Shown piece by piece: positions 36,101-48,300 of a stretch of DNA of 54,829 nt. The stretch is taken from the NCBI GenBank assembly GCA_015499985.1, contig JAAAUF010000177.1, positions 1 through 54,829 on the forward strand. Direction: 5' to 3'. The position numbers and the translations under genes were made by a program. The stretch comes from Haplosporangium gracile (lineage: Eukaryota > Mortierellomycota > Mortierellomycetes > Mortierellales > Mortierellaceae). The notes under the pieces were generated by a model, which saw only the letters and a list, made by a program, of their open reading frames with translations, was not told the origin of the DNA and made no database searches. Position 1 is the stretch's first letter, and every line of letters begins with the position of its first letter.

Positions 36101-39100
36101 TGGACCGGGACAAGGTAGCATACATCTCCAAAGTTGTGACCAGTTCCTCTTCCGAATCCAGGGGATCTATTAATGTAGTGGCATAGATATTATACCTTCG
36201 CTGTCAATATAGTTATCAAAAGTACACGACGTAAATAATTCTCAGCGATACACATGTCGTGCGGTTAGCATACCATCGACTTCGCCGTCAAGTGCCGCCT
36301 GAGCACATTCCAGTCGACTCTTGAGATAGGCACGAGAGAGATCGACAGTGATGCCTTGAATGTAATCCTGCGTTGCCTGCTTTGCAGAGCTGATGGACGA
36401 TACCATCTTGCTCCAGAAGGTCAGCAGGTAAGGAATACTGTTGGGTGACCACTATGGATATGGGATCAGCACAGTCAGATGATTCCACAAGTCAGTTAGT
36501 AGCCCGATTAGTGGTTCCTAACCAACTAAATACAACACAACATCAACATAGCAGAAAACGGCGTACCTTCCAGGAATGAAGGCCCCGCGATGAAAACTCT
36601 CCAATTAAGGAGATCCATTGCTCAAATTCCTTGTACTCGCAAATCTCGCTCAGTTGGAAAGTGCTCCTGAACTTGGAGAGCATTCTACAGAACTCATGAA
36701 AGTTGCCGACATCTTGAAGCTTGGCTTGTCCAGCCGGTGACTTGATCGTCAAGGCAGTCTCCCGCATGAGGTGGTGAATATAGGTGTTCCTTGCCTCGTC
36801 GCTTGAGAACAAAGATCGACGGATCGAGGCCGCCTGGGAGAGCGACTCCATTGCAAGAACAGAAGTCGCTCCCGAAAACTTTTTCCAGCACTCCCAGAGG
36901 ACATCCAGGTATTCAGGCTCCTCAAGAACGATTCTCCATGTAGTCATTACCTGGATGCTCCCCACATCATCCGATGATTCATCAGGTAACGTTCCAATGA
37001 AATCAAACCCAAGACACATCTTCATCAACTGCAAAATCGACTCTCTCAGCTTTTCAGACTCGGCATCTACATGTCAACGTTCACAGAGGCGGATTAGTCT
37101 TTCTTCTACATTCCTGGCGCTAATCACACAGCTGCATTAAGACCATATCATACCTGAAGCTTGGAGCAATGGCTTCAATGTCGACAATGCGAACTGGAAA
37201 ATGGGGAAAAGCTGCGCATCTCTAAAGCTTACGGCGATTTTGCGATACTTTGTGGCGTGTCGAGCGCTGGGCAGGTTCATTTCAGTGACAACGGCAGTCA
37301 AAATGCGTGTTCCAATGATACGATAGGCAATGGGGTTTCCAGGCTAATGTAAAAATGCCAAAAAAAAACAGTAACAACTTAGAAACTGCTTCTTTTCCTT
37401 TTAAGGACTATCGTGTCCGTGTCCTTTGCACCTTTCTCGTTTCTTGACAGAAAAATAGACTCCTCGACTTGTACTGTACTTGGAAAAAAACCTGGATTTG
37501 GTCGAGCAAGGCGCGAAACTCTTCATTCTCGAGCCAGCCGAGTTTTGTGATGATTGCAAAGAGTTGCGCCTGTGCTGTGATGATGAATGGTTGAGAATCC
37601 GGATTTTGATAGATGTATCGGAGAACAAATGTGCCTAACATGGATTTTGAAGGATGAATAAAAAAAAATGCATGATTAGATCCATTTCTTGCCTTGTGTC
37701 TGTGGTCAAGTTTGAGTTGTGAACACACAATAAACATGTGTCAATAGGATGGCCTGTCGCCTCTACCCTTCCCAAATAACTCTATATGTTCCTATGATTC
37801 CCTCTCAGAAGTTCCGTTATCCTGAGAAAGATGTAATGCCTCTTCCTGATGCCCTCTGAGTGAATGCTGCTAGTGCCTTGATGTTCACCAGTGCCTGAGT
37901 AGATTTCTATCCGCCGTGAGTGGTTCCTCGTTTTGTCCCTCCCAAAAAAGAAGGCGAAAGTCGGCATTGACAAATTCCTGTTCCTGTCTCTGATGTTGCC
38001 TATCGATATTCCTTTCCCGAAAAATATACAACAAAGCAATCGCCCTTTTTCCCAGATGAAAAGGCTCTGAAGGTGAGTCCTAAGGCACTGCCATCTCGTC
38101 TTTCCCCCCCTTTCCTCGAGTAGTTCGAAAATAGCCTGCCAGAAAACTAATTCCTCCTCATTAACGAAGAGTAATAAAAACAAGGCGAGTGTAAAGTGAC
38201 CGTATATTGAAAACTGATACTGATTCTGCTAAAAAGCAATGAGGGTGCTATCCCTCCATAGAGTTGAAACTTACGAAGACCGAGTTGCTCAGGAGTAGTG
38301 AAGGTAGTGAAGTGGTCCTCGACGAGGTTCTTTAGCCGTGAAGTCGCAAACCTACAAGGTAACAAAAACGAAAGGAAGAAACATGTTTCCAGCATGTTAG
38401 TGAGAGCTCACAAATCATTTTTAGGTGGTTCATTATTCCCTCTCGCCACTTTCATCGTCGTCTCTGGTTGAGGTGGCAATGATGTCCTGCTTTCATAACC
38501 ATGTCGTCCTTCCTTCCTTCACCCCAACTCTCTCTCCCTCGTCTTCTTCTTTCCTTCTCTCTCGCCCTGTCCCCTTGACACGATGACGATGATGTGATAA
38601 CTAACTAACAACAAAAAATTGCTTGATGGGGTTGCCGGAGCAGACAGAATCGCATTCCAATTGGGAGATTTTTTCCTTTTCTTTTTGTGCTGACATGTCA
38701 AATGACCTTGTCCTGTTTTTGTTGCTCACTTTTTTTTTATGTTTGTTTGTGGTGCTGCTGCTGTCTTCCCCATTCCATGTGGTCGTTACCACTCGTCATC
38801 CTATACAACTTCTCACTGTCTCCCACTTCAGTCTGGCCGCCTAAAAAAGCACTGTCAATTTCTCGTTTCCTCATCTGCATCCTTCTTCCCCCGATACTTT
38901 GCCTTTTTTTATTTCCCGCAATAAAAGCGCCATGCTCTGGGAACATCAACGGAGCACGGGAACGACGATTTTAGTTTCCCTTCTCTATCTTTTTCCTTTC
39001 AAAAATCCCAGTTTCTGGTTCACCTGAACTGTAACCAGAGACATCCTTTCCCTCAAACCAGACTTCTATCTCGTCCTCACTTCCCTCCCTCCCCCCCCAG

Positions 39101-40080
39101 TCCCAACCAACCAGTTTCGCTTCTTCAGGGGAGGACACAAACACAAGAAGAAACAGAGTTGACCCTATAAGAAATGAAGAAAAAGGCGAACAGGAGGAAA
39201 AATAAAGCAAAAAGAAGGACGAACAAGATGAAGAGGAAGGAGGAAGGAAGGGCTCTCTGGTTCCTAGTTCCAATAAAAAAAAACTGCTCTTGACCAGCTG
39301 GTCACCACTGGTACGGTCTGGCCGGAGCGTGATTTGTTCTCCAATATCTCGTTTACAATACAGATAAAACTTTAAAATTGGTCCTTTTTCGACTGCTGCT
39401 GCTATCTATCACTTTTTGGGGACAGAAGATCGAAAAAAGTCAACGATGCTACCAGAACGAGTATGGGAAGCATGGAAAACGGAGGTGCGGACAGCAACAA
39501 GAGAAGGGAAAAAAAAAAAAAAAAAAAAAATTGAACAAAAAGAAATATGAACCATTGACACTATTCGACACTTCTGCTCAGATATAAACGAAGCAAAGCA
39601 CCATGTACCTCCACCACCACCATCGTTTATCTAAATGCTTCCCCCTTTCTACAAAAAACCAACTAAGACAAACTACTTTCCCCACCACTACTACTCCAAC
39701 CCACCAAAACCTTATTGATGACCACGAAGTTACAGCTGATCCTGTTTCTTCTCTCTGTAACAAATAAAAAAAGAAAGAAAAAAGAAAACTACTTGCATGA
39801 GGGCGTATGGGTTTTGGGTGTTCTCGAGCAAGCTCCGACAGAACAAGGCAGACTCGATAGGGGTATTGATGGAGGGACTATGTCCCTTGAGGTCTTCAGT
39901 CTGTGCCTGTACAGCAGTTATTGCTGAGGATGTAGTTGAAGAAGCGGTTGCAATAGAGAAAGTAGGGAAGTGGTAGTTGAGGAGCGACTCGACTTGGAGG
40001 CGACTGGCCTGGCTTGAGGGATTGTAAAGCGTTTCGCAATATTGCTCCAGCGAGTGGAGGTCGAGCGAAGCAGCCATCAT
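33182..40080 (-). CDS. XPO7: Exportin-7 (RanBP16-type karyopherin)
   Basis: This is a many-exon gene. Exon 1 is 39797-40080 (LDLHSLEQYCETLYNP), exon 2 is 38275-38351 (SRLKNLVEDHFTTF) and exon 3 begins at 37634 (TFVLRYIYQN ... ITKLGWLENE). Later blocks parallel human XPO7: LGFDFIGTLPDESSDDVGS, IRRSLFSSDEARNTY, NFHEFCRMLSKFRST, RAIEIWPHDELG, DSSSPNGILLFRETR, YVNFGVFKLYGD, SLSRPLLGLILLN and the final LMEGIECN ... LNRDRFTQNITSFRRE. XPO7 is a Ran-GTP-dependent HEAT-repeat transport receptor. A Gln/Lys-rich insertion (near 33650-33780) is absent from the human protein. Intron 1 is 1,445 nt and of GC-AG type; intron 2 is 640 nt. Downstream exon limits were not all resolved. The C-terminal exon stops at 33182-33184. 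Confidence 0.9.
38352..39796 (-). other. 1.4-kb GC-AG first intron of XPO7
   Basis: The exon ends CTCAT, the intron starts GCAAGT and ends TTGTAG, and the join gives PYALM|FATSRLKNLV, which aligns with the exportin-7 N-terminal HEAT repeat. The adjacent GTAGTT donor would leave the wrong phase. The intron is rich in A/G tracts and includes a 22-nt A run near 39509-39530. No gene was recognised inside. Confidence 0.7.
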
Positions 40081-40823
40081 TGTGAAAGGGAGTGTGTGTG
40101 AGTTTTAAATAAGGGATAGGGAAGAAGGCTATGCTGTTTTTGCAAGAAGAAGGGTAGAAGGCGGCGTGAGTCAAAAGTAAAAGAGTAAGGAGAAAAGAAG
40201 ACGAGATGAGAAAAGAAGAGGAGATGAGAAAAGAAAGAAAGAAAAAAAGAAAGGGAAAGAAAGAATGAGCAGCGTGCCTTTTTATGTCCTCCATCCCATG
40301 GGGGCTTTCGACCAAAAAAGAGATGACTCTTTTCTCTTTTCTTTCTTTCTTTGCTCTCCCAGGCCTGTACACGCCGTCAGTGCCATTCGAATGGCGGACC
40401 ATTTTTTTTTTTTTTGTGCGACCATAACAAGGTTTTTTTCTGAATGTCCCATTCCCCTCCTTCCCTGACTCGTGTTCGCCCAGTCCTCTGTCCATCACTC
40501 TTCCAGCCGCACTCCGCCATGCCATGCCGCACTTACATCTACGCTCTTGCTCCTGTGTCCTTGGCCACCATCCTACACCCTTTTTCTATATCTTCTCTCA
40601 GGAACCAAACACGACACCTCTTACCAACAGATATTACACGCTGCCGAGAATGTCTTCATCATTCTCGCTCGATATATCACAACCCCAATTCTCATTCTCA
40701 ATCTTTACCAACCCCAGCTGCCACTGACAGACGCCCTGCTGACTCTACCTAATCCCACTTCTTTTTAATCTTCCCAAGCTTTCTTTCTTTCTTTCGTTAC
40801 GAGCAAAATTAGTTATCGTGACG
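40081..40823. promoter_or_regulatory. XPO7 promoter / TBC1D5 3' flank
   Basis: This 743-nt interval between tandem minus-strand genes has a purine-rich tract (40185-40265, AGAAAAGA-type repeats) in the likely XPO7 leader. A run of about 16 T lies near 40400. No gene is seen. Confidence 0.4.
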
Positions 40824-43800
40824 TCACGCGTCAACCGTCCGGAGAGGATCATCATCCTGGAGTGATTGGTTACCTCCTCCTCCTCCTGCACCATCTGCTA
40901 GACCTGCACTACTACCACCACCTCCCAAAACACCCGCTCCTCGACTTACACTCCCTGCTAAGGGATCAATCTTCATCCGGCTCGATCCCGGAGAGAAAAG
41001 GTCCATCGACGAGCGAGTTGCTCCTCCTCCTCCTACTACTCCTCCAAGCTTGGTACCTGCTGACGATTGTGACAACAACCCATCCTCGCCTGAATCATCC
41101 AACATCCAGCTAAACTGAGAATTGGCCAACGAAGACCGAGGCGACTTGACCTTGTTCGCCAGCCCTGATCCTGCCAACCCTGATCCTGTCTTATTGCGTG
41201 AACTAGGCGGGGAGCCCTTTCTGGAAGCAGAAGAAGTCGAGCATGTAGTAGTCGAATCGGCTGTCGAGTCTCCAAGAAGATCGTCAAAGGAAAATGGTTT
41301 TGGCGCAGGAGGAGGCGGTACGGGGGCCGGCATATATGTCTCGGCCATGGTTGTTACTGGAAGACCTGGTGGAGGTGTCGACCCACTGCCACCAGCGTTG
41401 AACCGGTACTCCTGTGGATCGCCACTACTACTGAACCCGCTAAGATCGCTCGCCTGACTAGAGTTCCGCGAAAGGCCTTGTCGCTCGATGATCGAGCTAT
41501 CGCTTGTAGAACGCGATGGGCTGCTTCTGGCGTTGGGGTGAAGAGCATCCTGCCTAGTAGCATTGATCGGGGTCCGTTCTACTGGGGCGGTCGTTGCCTG
41601 AGCTGTTGTCTTTGGTGAATTGTGGGTCTTGGACACAGCAGCAGGAGGACCCACAGTGGCAGGTTTGTCCAACATACCAGACTCAATTACCAAGGGATTC
41701 AGGTCCTTAGTAAAGCCCAGAAGGATATCGCGCACATGCTCAAGCCCAGAAATTGCCGCAAGGGCTGCTTTGGACGGCGATTTAACCGACCCAACATCCG
41801 GGCTCTCCTTTGATGTATTGGCAGTTACCATCGTCGACTCGTTCGAGACTCCTCCTCCAGTCGATGGTGACACGAATTCAGACTCCAAGATCACAAGAGC
41901 CTTGGCCACAATCTGTCCCAGTTGAGAGTGAAGTTGCTTGTCGGTGTTGTTGCTCCCTCCTCCAGTGTAAGTGTGACTGTCCTGGTAAGGTTGCTGCCTT
42001 GCTGTCTGCTGATGGGGAGGTGCGTGTCGACTCGAGGCAGACTGTCGACTGACGGAAGAGACTACTTGTTCAAACATCGGTGGAAAGTCTGGAGTAGGCG
42101 AAGTTGTTGATGGTGCATTAGTCTTTCGGATATATGATTGGGTATTTTTCTAAAATGTCCCGTGGGTGCANNNNNNNNNNAAAAAAAAAAAAAAAAAAAA
42201 ATGTTTGCGTGAGAATCATAATACCACTATCACCCAGCATCTTGAGAGGACGGGTATCGAGCAAAAATAACAAAACATACCTTCATGTCATGGATCGCCT
42301 TGTTTAGGGCTGCGCCTCCTTTGCTCTCCAACACGTTCTTTGTCACATGAACAAATCCTTCAGCTACAGGCTTGATGGCATCCAACGCTGCTGGTGGCAA
42401 ATGCTGACTCAAAACACCATTTCCAGGGAAGCTTCCAGATTGAGTCTTGTGGTGATCTTGGTGATGGCCTCCTTGCTGCTGGCGACGCTGCTGAGGTATA
42501 GGTAAAGGCGAGTCTTCTCTGTGTTGTTGATGTTGCTGGTATGGGTTCTGGTGATGTTGTTGCTGCTGGTAGTGCTGACCATCGTGATTTGCATCGGCTA
42601 CTGGCGGCAGTGGTGGCAATGGCTTTCCCGCAAGGATGTAGTTCTGTCGAATGATTTCCTGTCCGCCCGCTGCATTAGGCATCTTTTGGAGACGCAAAGC
42701 CTGTGGAATAAACTGATGCACATCCTTGACCGATGGGTACCGCATTAACTTGTGCAAGCAGCCTGCGAAATCCTCCTCAAGCACTAAGTAAGGTGAGTGC
42801 AATAAGAATCAAATTGTTAGGTGAAATTAAAGCTCATTCTATGACAACAGGTTGACTATGTTGTTGTCCGAAAGTTCCTCGATATACTCACGCTCATCCC
42901 TGATCCTCAAGAGCAATGCAAGTCCAATAAAAATGCAAATGTTTAGACTTGGATCCTTTGCAAAAATTCCGTCCCACAGGTTTAAAACATCCTCCATGGG
43001 GAACTCTCGTCCAAAAAGCAATCGGAACCAACGACTAAGGATAAGAAGGAAAAAAATACAAAAATATTAGTTTGGACCAAGTGAAAACAAGCTCGCCTAT
43101 AGTAATATTATTCGCAGGTACAAAGACTTACATTCCGAACAGCTGAGGCTGAATTTCCAAGCTCTTGAGGTGCAAGAAGAGATTATTATCTACCCTCTCC
43201 AGATACTGAAATATCTTCATTGACCATTCAATGACAGGCGTTTGCTTTCCTGGTTGTGGCTATTGGTGTCATATTCAAATGTTGATGGTCAGGCAACTTC
43301 AAACAAACACTAGTTTCATTCTTCTAATATCCAATGTGCTTTTACCTCAGGCGTGTCTGACTTTCCAAAGGGCTGAGCATTGTGCATGTTGTTGGGAGGC
43401 TATATTGCATATCAGTGATCACAAAAAAAGAGCTTATCAGTAAGCCAAAAATAATGTCCACCAGTATTCTCTCCGTACACGTCAAACAAATGCAACGCAG
43501 TCTTCACCAGGATCCCTCCTCCTCCTATCCTTTCGCTCTCACTCCTTACCCTGGGTCGTTTGCTCGCAAACCCCTCATCGCTGAATTCATACCATGGCTT
43601 TGCACGACTCATAAGACTTGAGAAAAGTGCGAATGTGTCATGTTCGATGAACTTTGAGTCAAGCACGCTCCTCATTACATCCAGTGTCGCATCGCTAATA
43701 CATGTCGCAACGTAATAAATGATCGTGTTAAATAATTGATGTGGACAGTACAACCTCTTCATATGTCGCCGCCGAAAAGAAACGGCGCGCGTGTCAGACA

Positions 43801-44964
43801 TGAGTATCAAGTCTTACGAGGACGCTCCTGGGTTGCTCTGAGTATCGAGACTCTCGGAGGAAACCACCCACAGAATATGGGCCAACAGCTCGTGCATTCC
43901 TTGGCGATAGGACACGTCGTGATTGATTTTGCAATAGATAAACAAAATGTCGTTCAATTGATCCTGAACCTTTTCCGATCGGAAGTAGTCATTGTCTGGG
44001 AAACTATATGGTCACCCGTGAAAAGAAACAAGGCGTTATGACATGAAAAACGAACCAATTACAGGGTGGTGAGAGAGTCTAGCAGCAGGCAAGTCAAACC
44101 TACGTTCGCTCGACATCCTGCTTGATAATCTTCTTGAGCTCCGAGTCGACAAAGAACTGCTGCCATGGACTGTCCTCCGCCAAACTGAGCGGGTTGTTGA
44201 GTTCCAGGTCCGGTTCAGGTCCATCATCAGCTCCAATGGCTCGAATATATTTTTGACGAAGCTCGACGTATCGCTCACGCTCCGTCGTCATTGCAAACGG
44301 CCATGTTGAAATCTCAATTGTTGGTATACAGCCCAAATACACCTAGAAACAATGATAGTGATATTAAGGAATAGAAAATTCAGCATTGGATCATTGCGCA
44401 TATAAACAACCATGCATAATGATGGACAATGGAAGGAGAAAAGGAAGGAGATATAAAAAAAGAAGAGGGAAATAGAAATCAACAAAGGTCAGTCAGGTGT
44501 GATATTGGGTGGGTCATGAAGCACAACGCCTTGTTCCTATCTCTCAAAGCAATTGTGAGGGACAGGATAATAACTGATGATCTGCACTCTGTATGTGTAA
44601 GTATGCAATTGAACAAGTTCTTGTGATTTTACAGGATCACTAGTATGTGTGTGTATATGTGTGTGTGCCTACGTTATCATTTATTACCTTCCAGCAGACG
44701 GACCGGATGCCATCGATACCCAAGTTGGAGTGTTGTGAGAGAGCGCGAGCTTTAAGAGAGTCAAGACTCAGGTTTGGGTCCTCAAAAACCTCTGTCCATT
44801 TCTCCCTAAGAAAAAATACCAAGGCGTTTGTAGATACGGCCAACTGGACCATTTAGTTCGTTGCTGCTATCCGTTTTTAGCACTCTCTATCGTTGTCGTA
44901 GTCGTATTGTTGCTGCATGAGAGAGGGAGGAGTGGACATACCGTGCACCCTTGAGTGTATTCAT
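40824..44964 (-). CDS. TBC1D5: TBC-domain Rab GAP, TBC1D5 family
   Basis: Exon 1 is 44942-44964 (MNTLKGA), exon 2 starts at 44805 (EKWTEVFEDPN ... GIRSVCWK), and exon 3 is 44104-44342 (NNPLSLAEDSPWQQFF). Later blocks are FPDNDYFRSEKVQ, SYRQGMHELLAHILWVV, LLFGREFPMEDVLNLWD and a final disordered exon of about 1.3 kb ending at 40824. Both GAP fingers are present: IKQDVER (IxxDxxR arginine finger) and YRQ (YxQ glutamine finger), so Rab GTPase activation is expected. TBC1D5 works with retromer on Rab7 and in autophagy. The exon at 42230-42785 encodes a helical TBC end followed by a Gln/His-rich insertion. The C-terminal tail is Ser/Pro/Gly-rich. An assembly gap falls in the last intron. Confidence 0.86.
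42171..42180. other. Assembly gap (10 N) followed by poly(A)
   Basis: Ten Ns are immediately followed by 20 A residues (42181-42200). The gap lies in the last intron of the TBC1D5-like gene, between IHDMK| and the exon beginning KNTQSYIRK, so no coding sequence appears lost, although the true gap size is unknown. Confidence 0.95.
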
Positions 44965-45370
44965 GGAGGAGACCGTGTGTGTGTGTGCTAAAGTAGGGAT
45001 TAATTGTGCAGTAGGAGGTGTGTGATGTAGAGCAAAGGTTGCGTGTTGATTATGAGCGCGACAAAACGAAGGACAGGAGTTGAGACAGAAAGAAAGAGAG
45101 AAAGGAGAGAACAGTGTGAAATCGATGGAAGTGATGGAATCGCTTCTTTTTCTTTTTTGCTGCCAAGCAAGCTGAGCTGAGAACCATGCAAGGCGCCTTT
45201 CTCTCGACTCCAAAATCTCAATGCACGTCACAACATCAAATTTCAAATCCAGAAGAGTACAAAAAAAACGCGAGAGCGTTGAGGAATAAATTATTACGAG
45301 CTAGGGTAAAGTAGATCGATACAAATACAAGCGACAAAAAAAGGGCAACTAACAAAAAAAACTACAATAT
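44965..45370. promoter_or_regulatory. TBC1D5 promoter / ankyrin-CHS 3' flank
   Basis: This 406-nt interval contains AG-rich leader sequence on the plus strand (45080-45110) and A-rich sequence next to the ankyrin-CHS stop. No gene is seen. Confidence 0.35.
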
Positions 45371-48300
45371 CTACAAGGACAGCATCGATGGGGATCCGGG
45401 TGACCCGACGCCGCTGCCACTACTAGCACCACCAGCGCGTGAGAGACTCCTGTGCCGGCGAAGACTCTGACTAGGACTCTGATTCTGACTAGGACTTTGA
45501 TTCTGACTAGGACCCTGACTCTGGATTTGAACCTTGCTTCCACGGCGCATCGTATGCCATTCTGCCCAGTGCCGAAGTCTACGCTCCGACTTTCTCGGCG
45601 TCCCCTTTCTACTCTCAGCAGACGACACCCCAATGGCTTCTAAAAATCACCATATTAACAAGAACAACTCGTTAGCTTGACGAGCTTGTGAAGAAGGGTA
45701 TTACAACCATGCCAAATTCAGTGGTGATAGTGCTTGACCTTACCAGTGGAATAAAAGCATGCATAGAGGGCCATAGCGAGGGACTTAAAGGGTAGTACAA
45801 CAAGGAAAAGAGCGGCTCCATACAGATTCCTTGCAAACGTTCGCTCTCCACCTTCAAGACAGATCCCGAGCAATGGCTGTAATGCCACAATCACCATCAT
45901 AAAACACAACGCCAGGACAACAGGCAGCGCGTCGAGAGCTCCAACCTTCTCGACCGCGCCTACAGTGACCATCACCAATAACACCATTGAAAAGACAACC
46001 GCCGATGGGAGAATGACCAGCGCCAGCCACTCTACTAGGACCAGGAAATTGAGCGAGCTGCAGAATCGACCTCGCAGCTGCAAGATCCAGATTTGGCGCC
46101 AAAGCGTGTGAAAGGAGCTAGCCAACAAACGACCTTGTTCCTGCAAGAAGGAGCGCAGATAAGGCGTGACTGTCGAACGATAGATCGCTTGAGGCACGTA
46201 GACGATGCGACGGTCTGGGAAGGTTTGGTGCAACAGGCCAGTCAGGTACCGGTCCTCAGCACCCTGGAGAAGGAGGCTCCGCTCATGCAGAGTGCGGGCC
46301 TTATTGCCCACAAAGCACGAGATCACATCAGGGTGGACCAGGATGGGGATCGAGTACTGGATGTCTTCGGTAACCATAAGCTTCTTGGGTAACCGCTGTC
46401 GCTTGATTCGCTTAGTGCTGTGTTGATGACCCTCTGCTGCTCCTACGTCAACTTTGCCATCAGCTTCACCAAGTTCAACATCTCCCCGTTCTTCCCCCCT
46501 CACCCCAGCCAGGATCTCATCATCATCGTCTGTGTCGGAAAAGACAGATGTTTCATCCGAGTTGCGCTTGTCAAACTTGACATGGCCAGGATAATGACAT
46601 CCTTGGTGGCACGGGAGCTTGATTCGAACCAGCGAGAAGCGACTTGGCAGACATTGGACAGCACTCAAGGTGGACTCAAAGACGCTGGTGAACTGCAACG
46701 ACAAGTGGTTCTCATAGTCCTGCACCCTCGTCAGCCAGTTCTCGGTGGCGTTGGAGATGATCCGCTGAGCACAGACACCCATAGTTTTTTCGTTCCTCCT
46801 CAGGGTACCGACCATTCGACTCAGGCTACGGCGGTCACACTCGATGCCAACCTCTGCCACAAGTAACATGTCAAAGATATCCGGGCCGCCCCCACTATCC
46901 ATCAACCCCCGCACTCGCTCAAACAAAGCATACTCAAAGGACGAAATGGGCTCATTGAAACAAACACGATAGAGCCATCGCAGGATTAGCTTCTTTTTCC
47001 ACCAGGCGACATACTCCTCCTGAACGAGGTCTTGGTCAGGGGTGCGAAGAACAAGGACATACGGAACCCGACGGGAATCGACGACATAGTAGCCAGAATA
47101 GATATCCTCCAAGAATGGATTGTCTGAGAACGACGACAGAAGATGTTTCTCCGACTCAATGGGCATCGATGGCTGCATCAGCCGCAGGCAGGCTAGTGAC
47201 GCCTGAGAGCGCTCCCCGTCATCATCCCAGGTAGCATCCGCCATGACCAAGAGTAGCTTGCGGCCGTCATCATGGTCGGTCAAGACGAGGGAATCCAGCG
47301 TGCTCCTGATTTGGTCGTCCTGATCTGTTGCCTGACAGGTCACCAGCATAAGAACGTGGTTCTCGGTATCAATACTGTCGCCACTGGCAGCACTGTCATT
47401 ATCCTTGTTGCTGCCGACGCCAGTAGTTGGACCGGAAGATCCCTTGCCAGACACTGTCGTTTTGGGCTGCGGAAAAACAAGCCGGTAGACCAATGCAGAG
47501 CCGAGACGCATGAGTGTGATCAACAAGAGAATCGCCAGCGAGAACGTGTTGATGACGATCGACGCCAAACATCCACCGGCTGGTTCACCAGAGAGCTCGC
47601 CGACCTTGAAGTAGGCTTGGAAGCAGCGAGCAGTGTCCCTGTAGTTAGCTTGTTTCTGAACAGCGAGTGTTGCATCCCGCCCAATGAGGCCCCTGATCCA
47701 GTACATCCGAGAGATCTCGGTCGGACTTATTGTGGGACCAGTCACCTGAGTCAAGTAGTCGGTAGCATCAAATACTGATCCATCGTAGACGAACAGACTC
47801 CGTGACGTTGAATCTACAATATCGGACCAAGGGTAGGTGATTACCACGTTGCTCCTCTCGAACTGGCGCAGCACGGAAGATGGCGAGAACGAGTGGCAAT
47901 GGTTGACCGCCGTACTGTTGAATGAACACTTTCCAAAGTTGGTTGTTGCTCCAAAAAGGCGACATGTGTCAGCAAGATCTGGAGGTGGGAACAGTGCTGA
48001 CATGTCATCTCCATAATGTGCGGATAAATATAAGTTGATTGCTGCAGACGTTGCGCCTCCTGATGCTGCCGAAGGGTGAGATTCCTCTGCAAAGAATGAG
48101 CCAATATCATAGACAGCACCTCGTATTGTTGCCAAACGTCCGGGGTTCTCAGACCTGTTTCCGTACCGCGCTGCAAACTCTGATGTCGAGAAGACTTCCT
48201 TTGAGCGTGACCTGCACGACAAAAGGGCCAGACCAAACGCGAGGAATCCAAAGAGGATTGTGAGACCAGTTATCAGAGAGCACAGGGTGACCTTTTCGCG

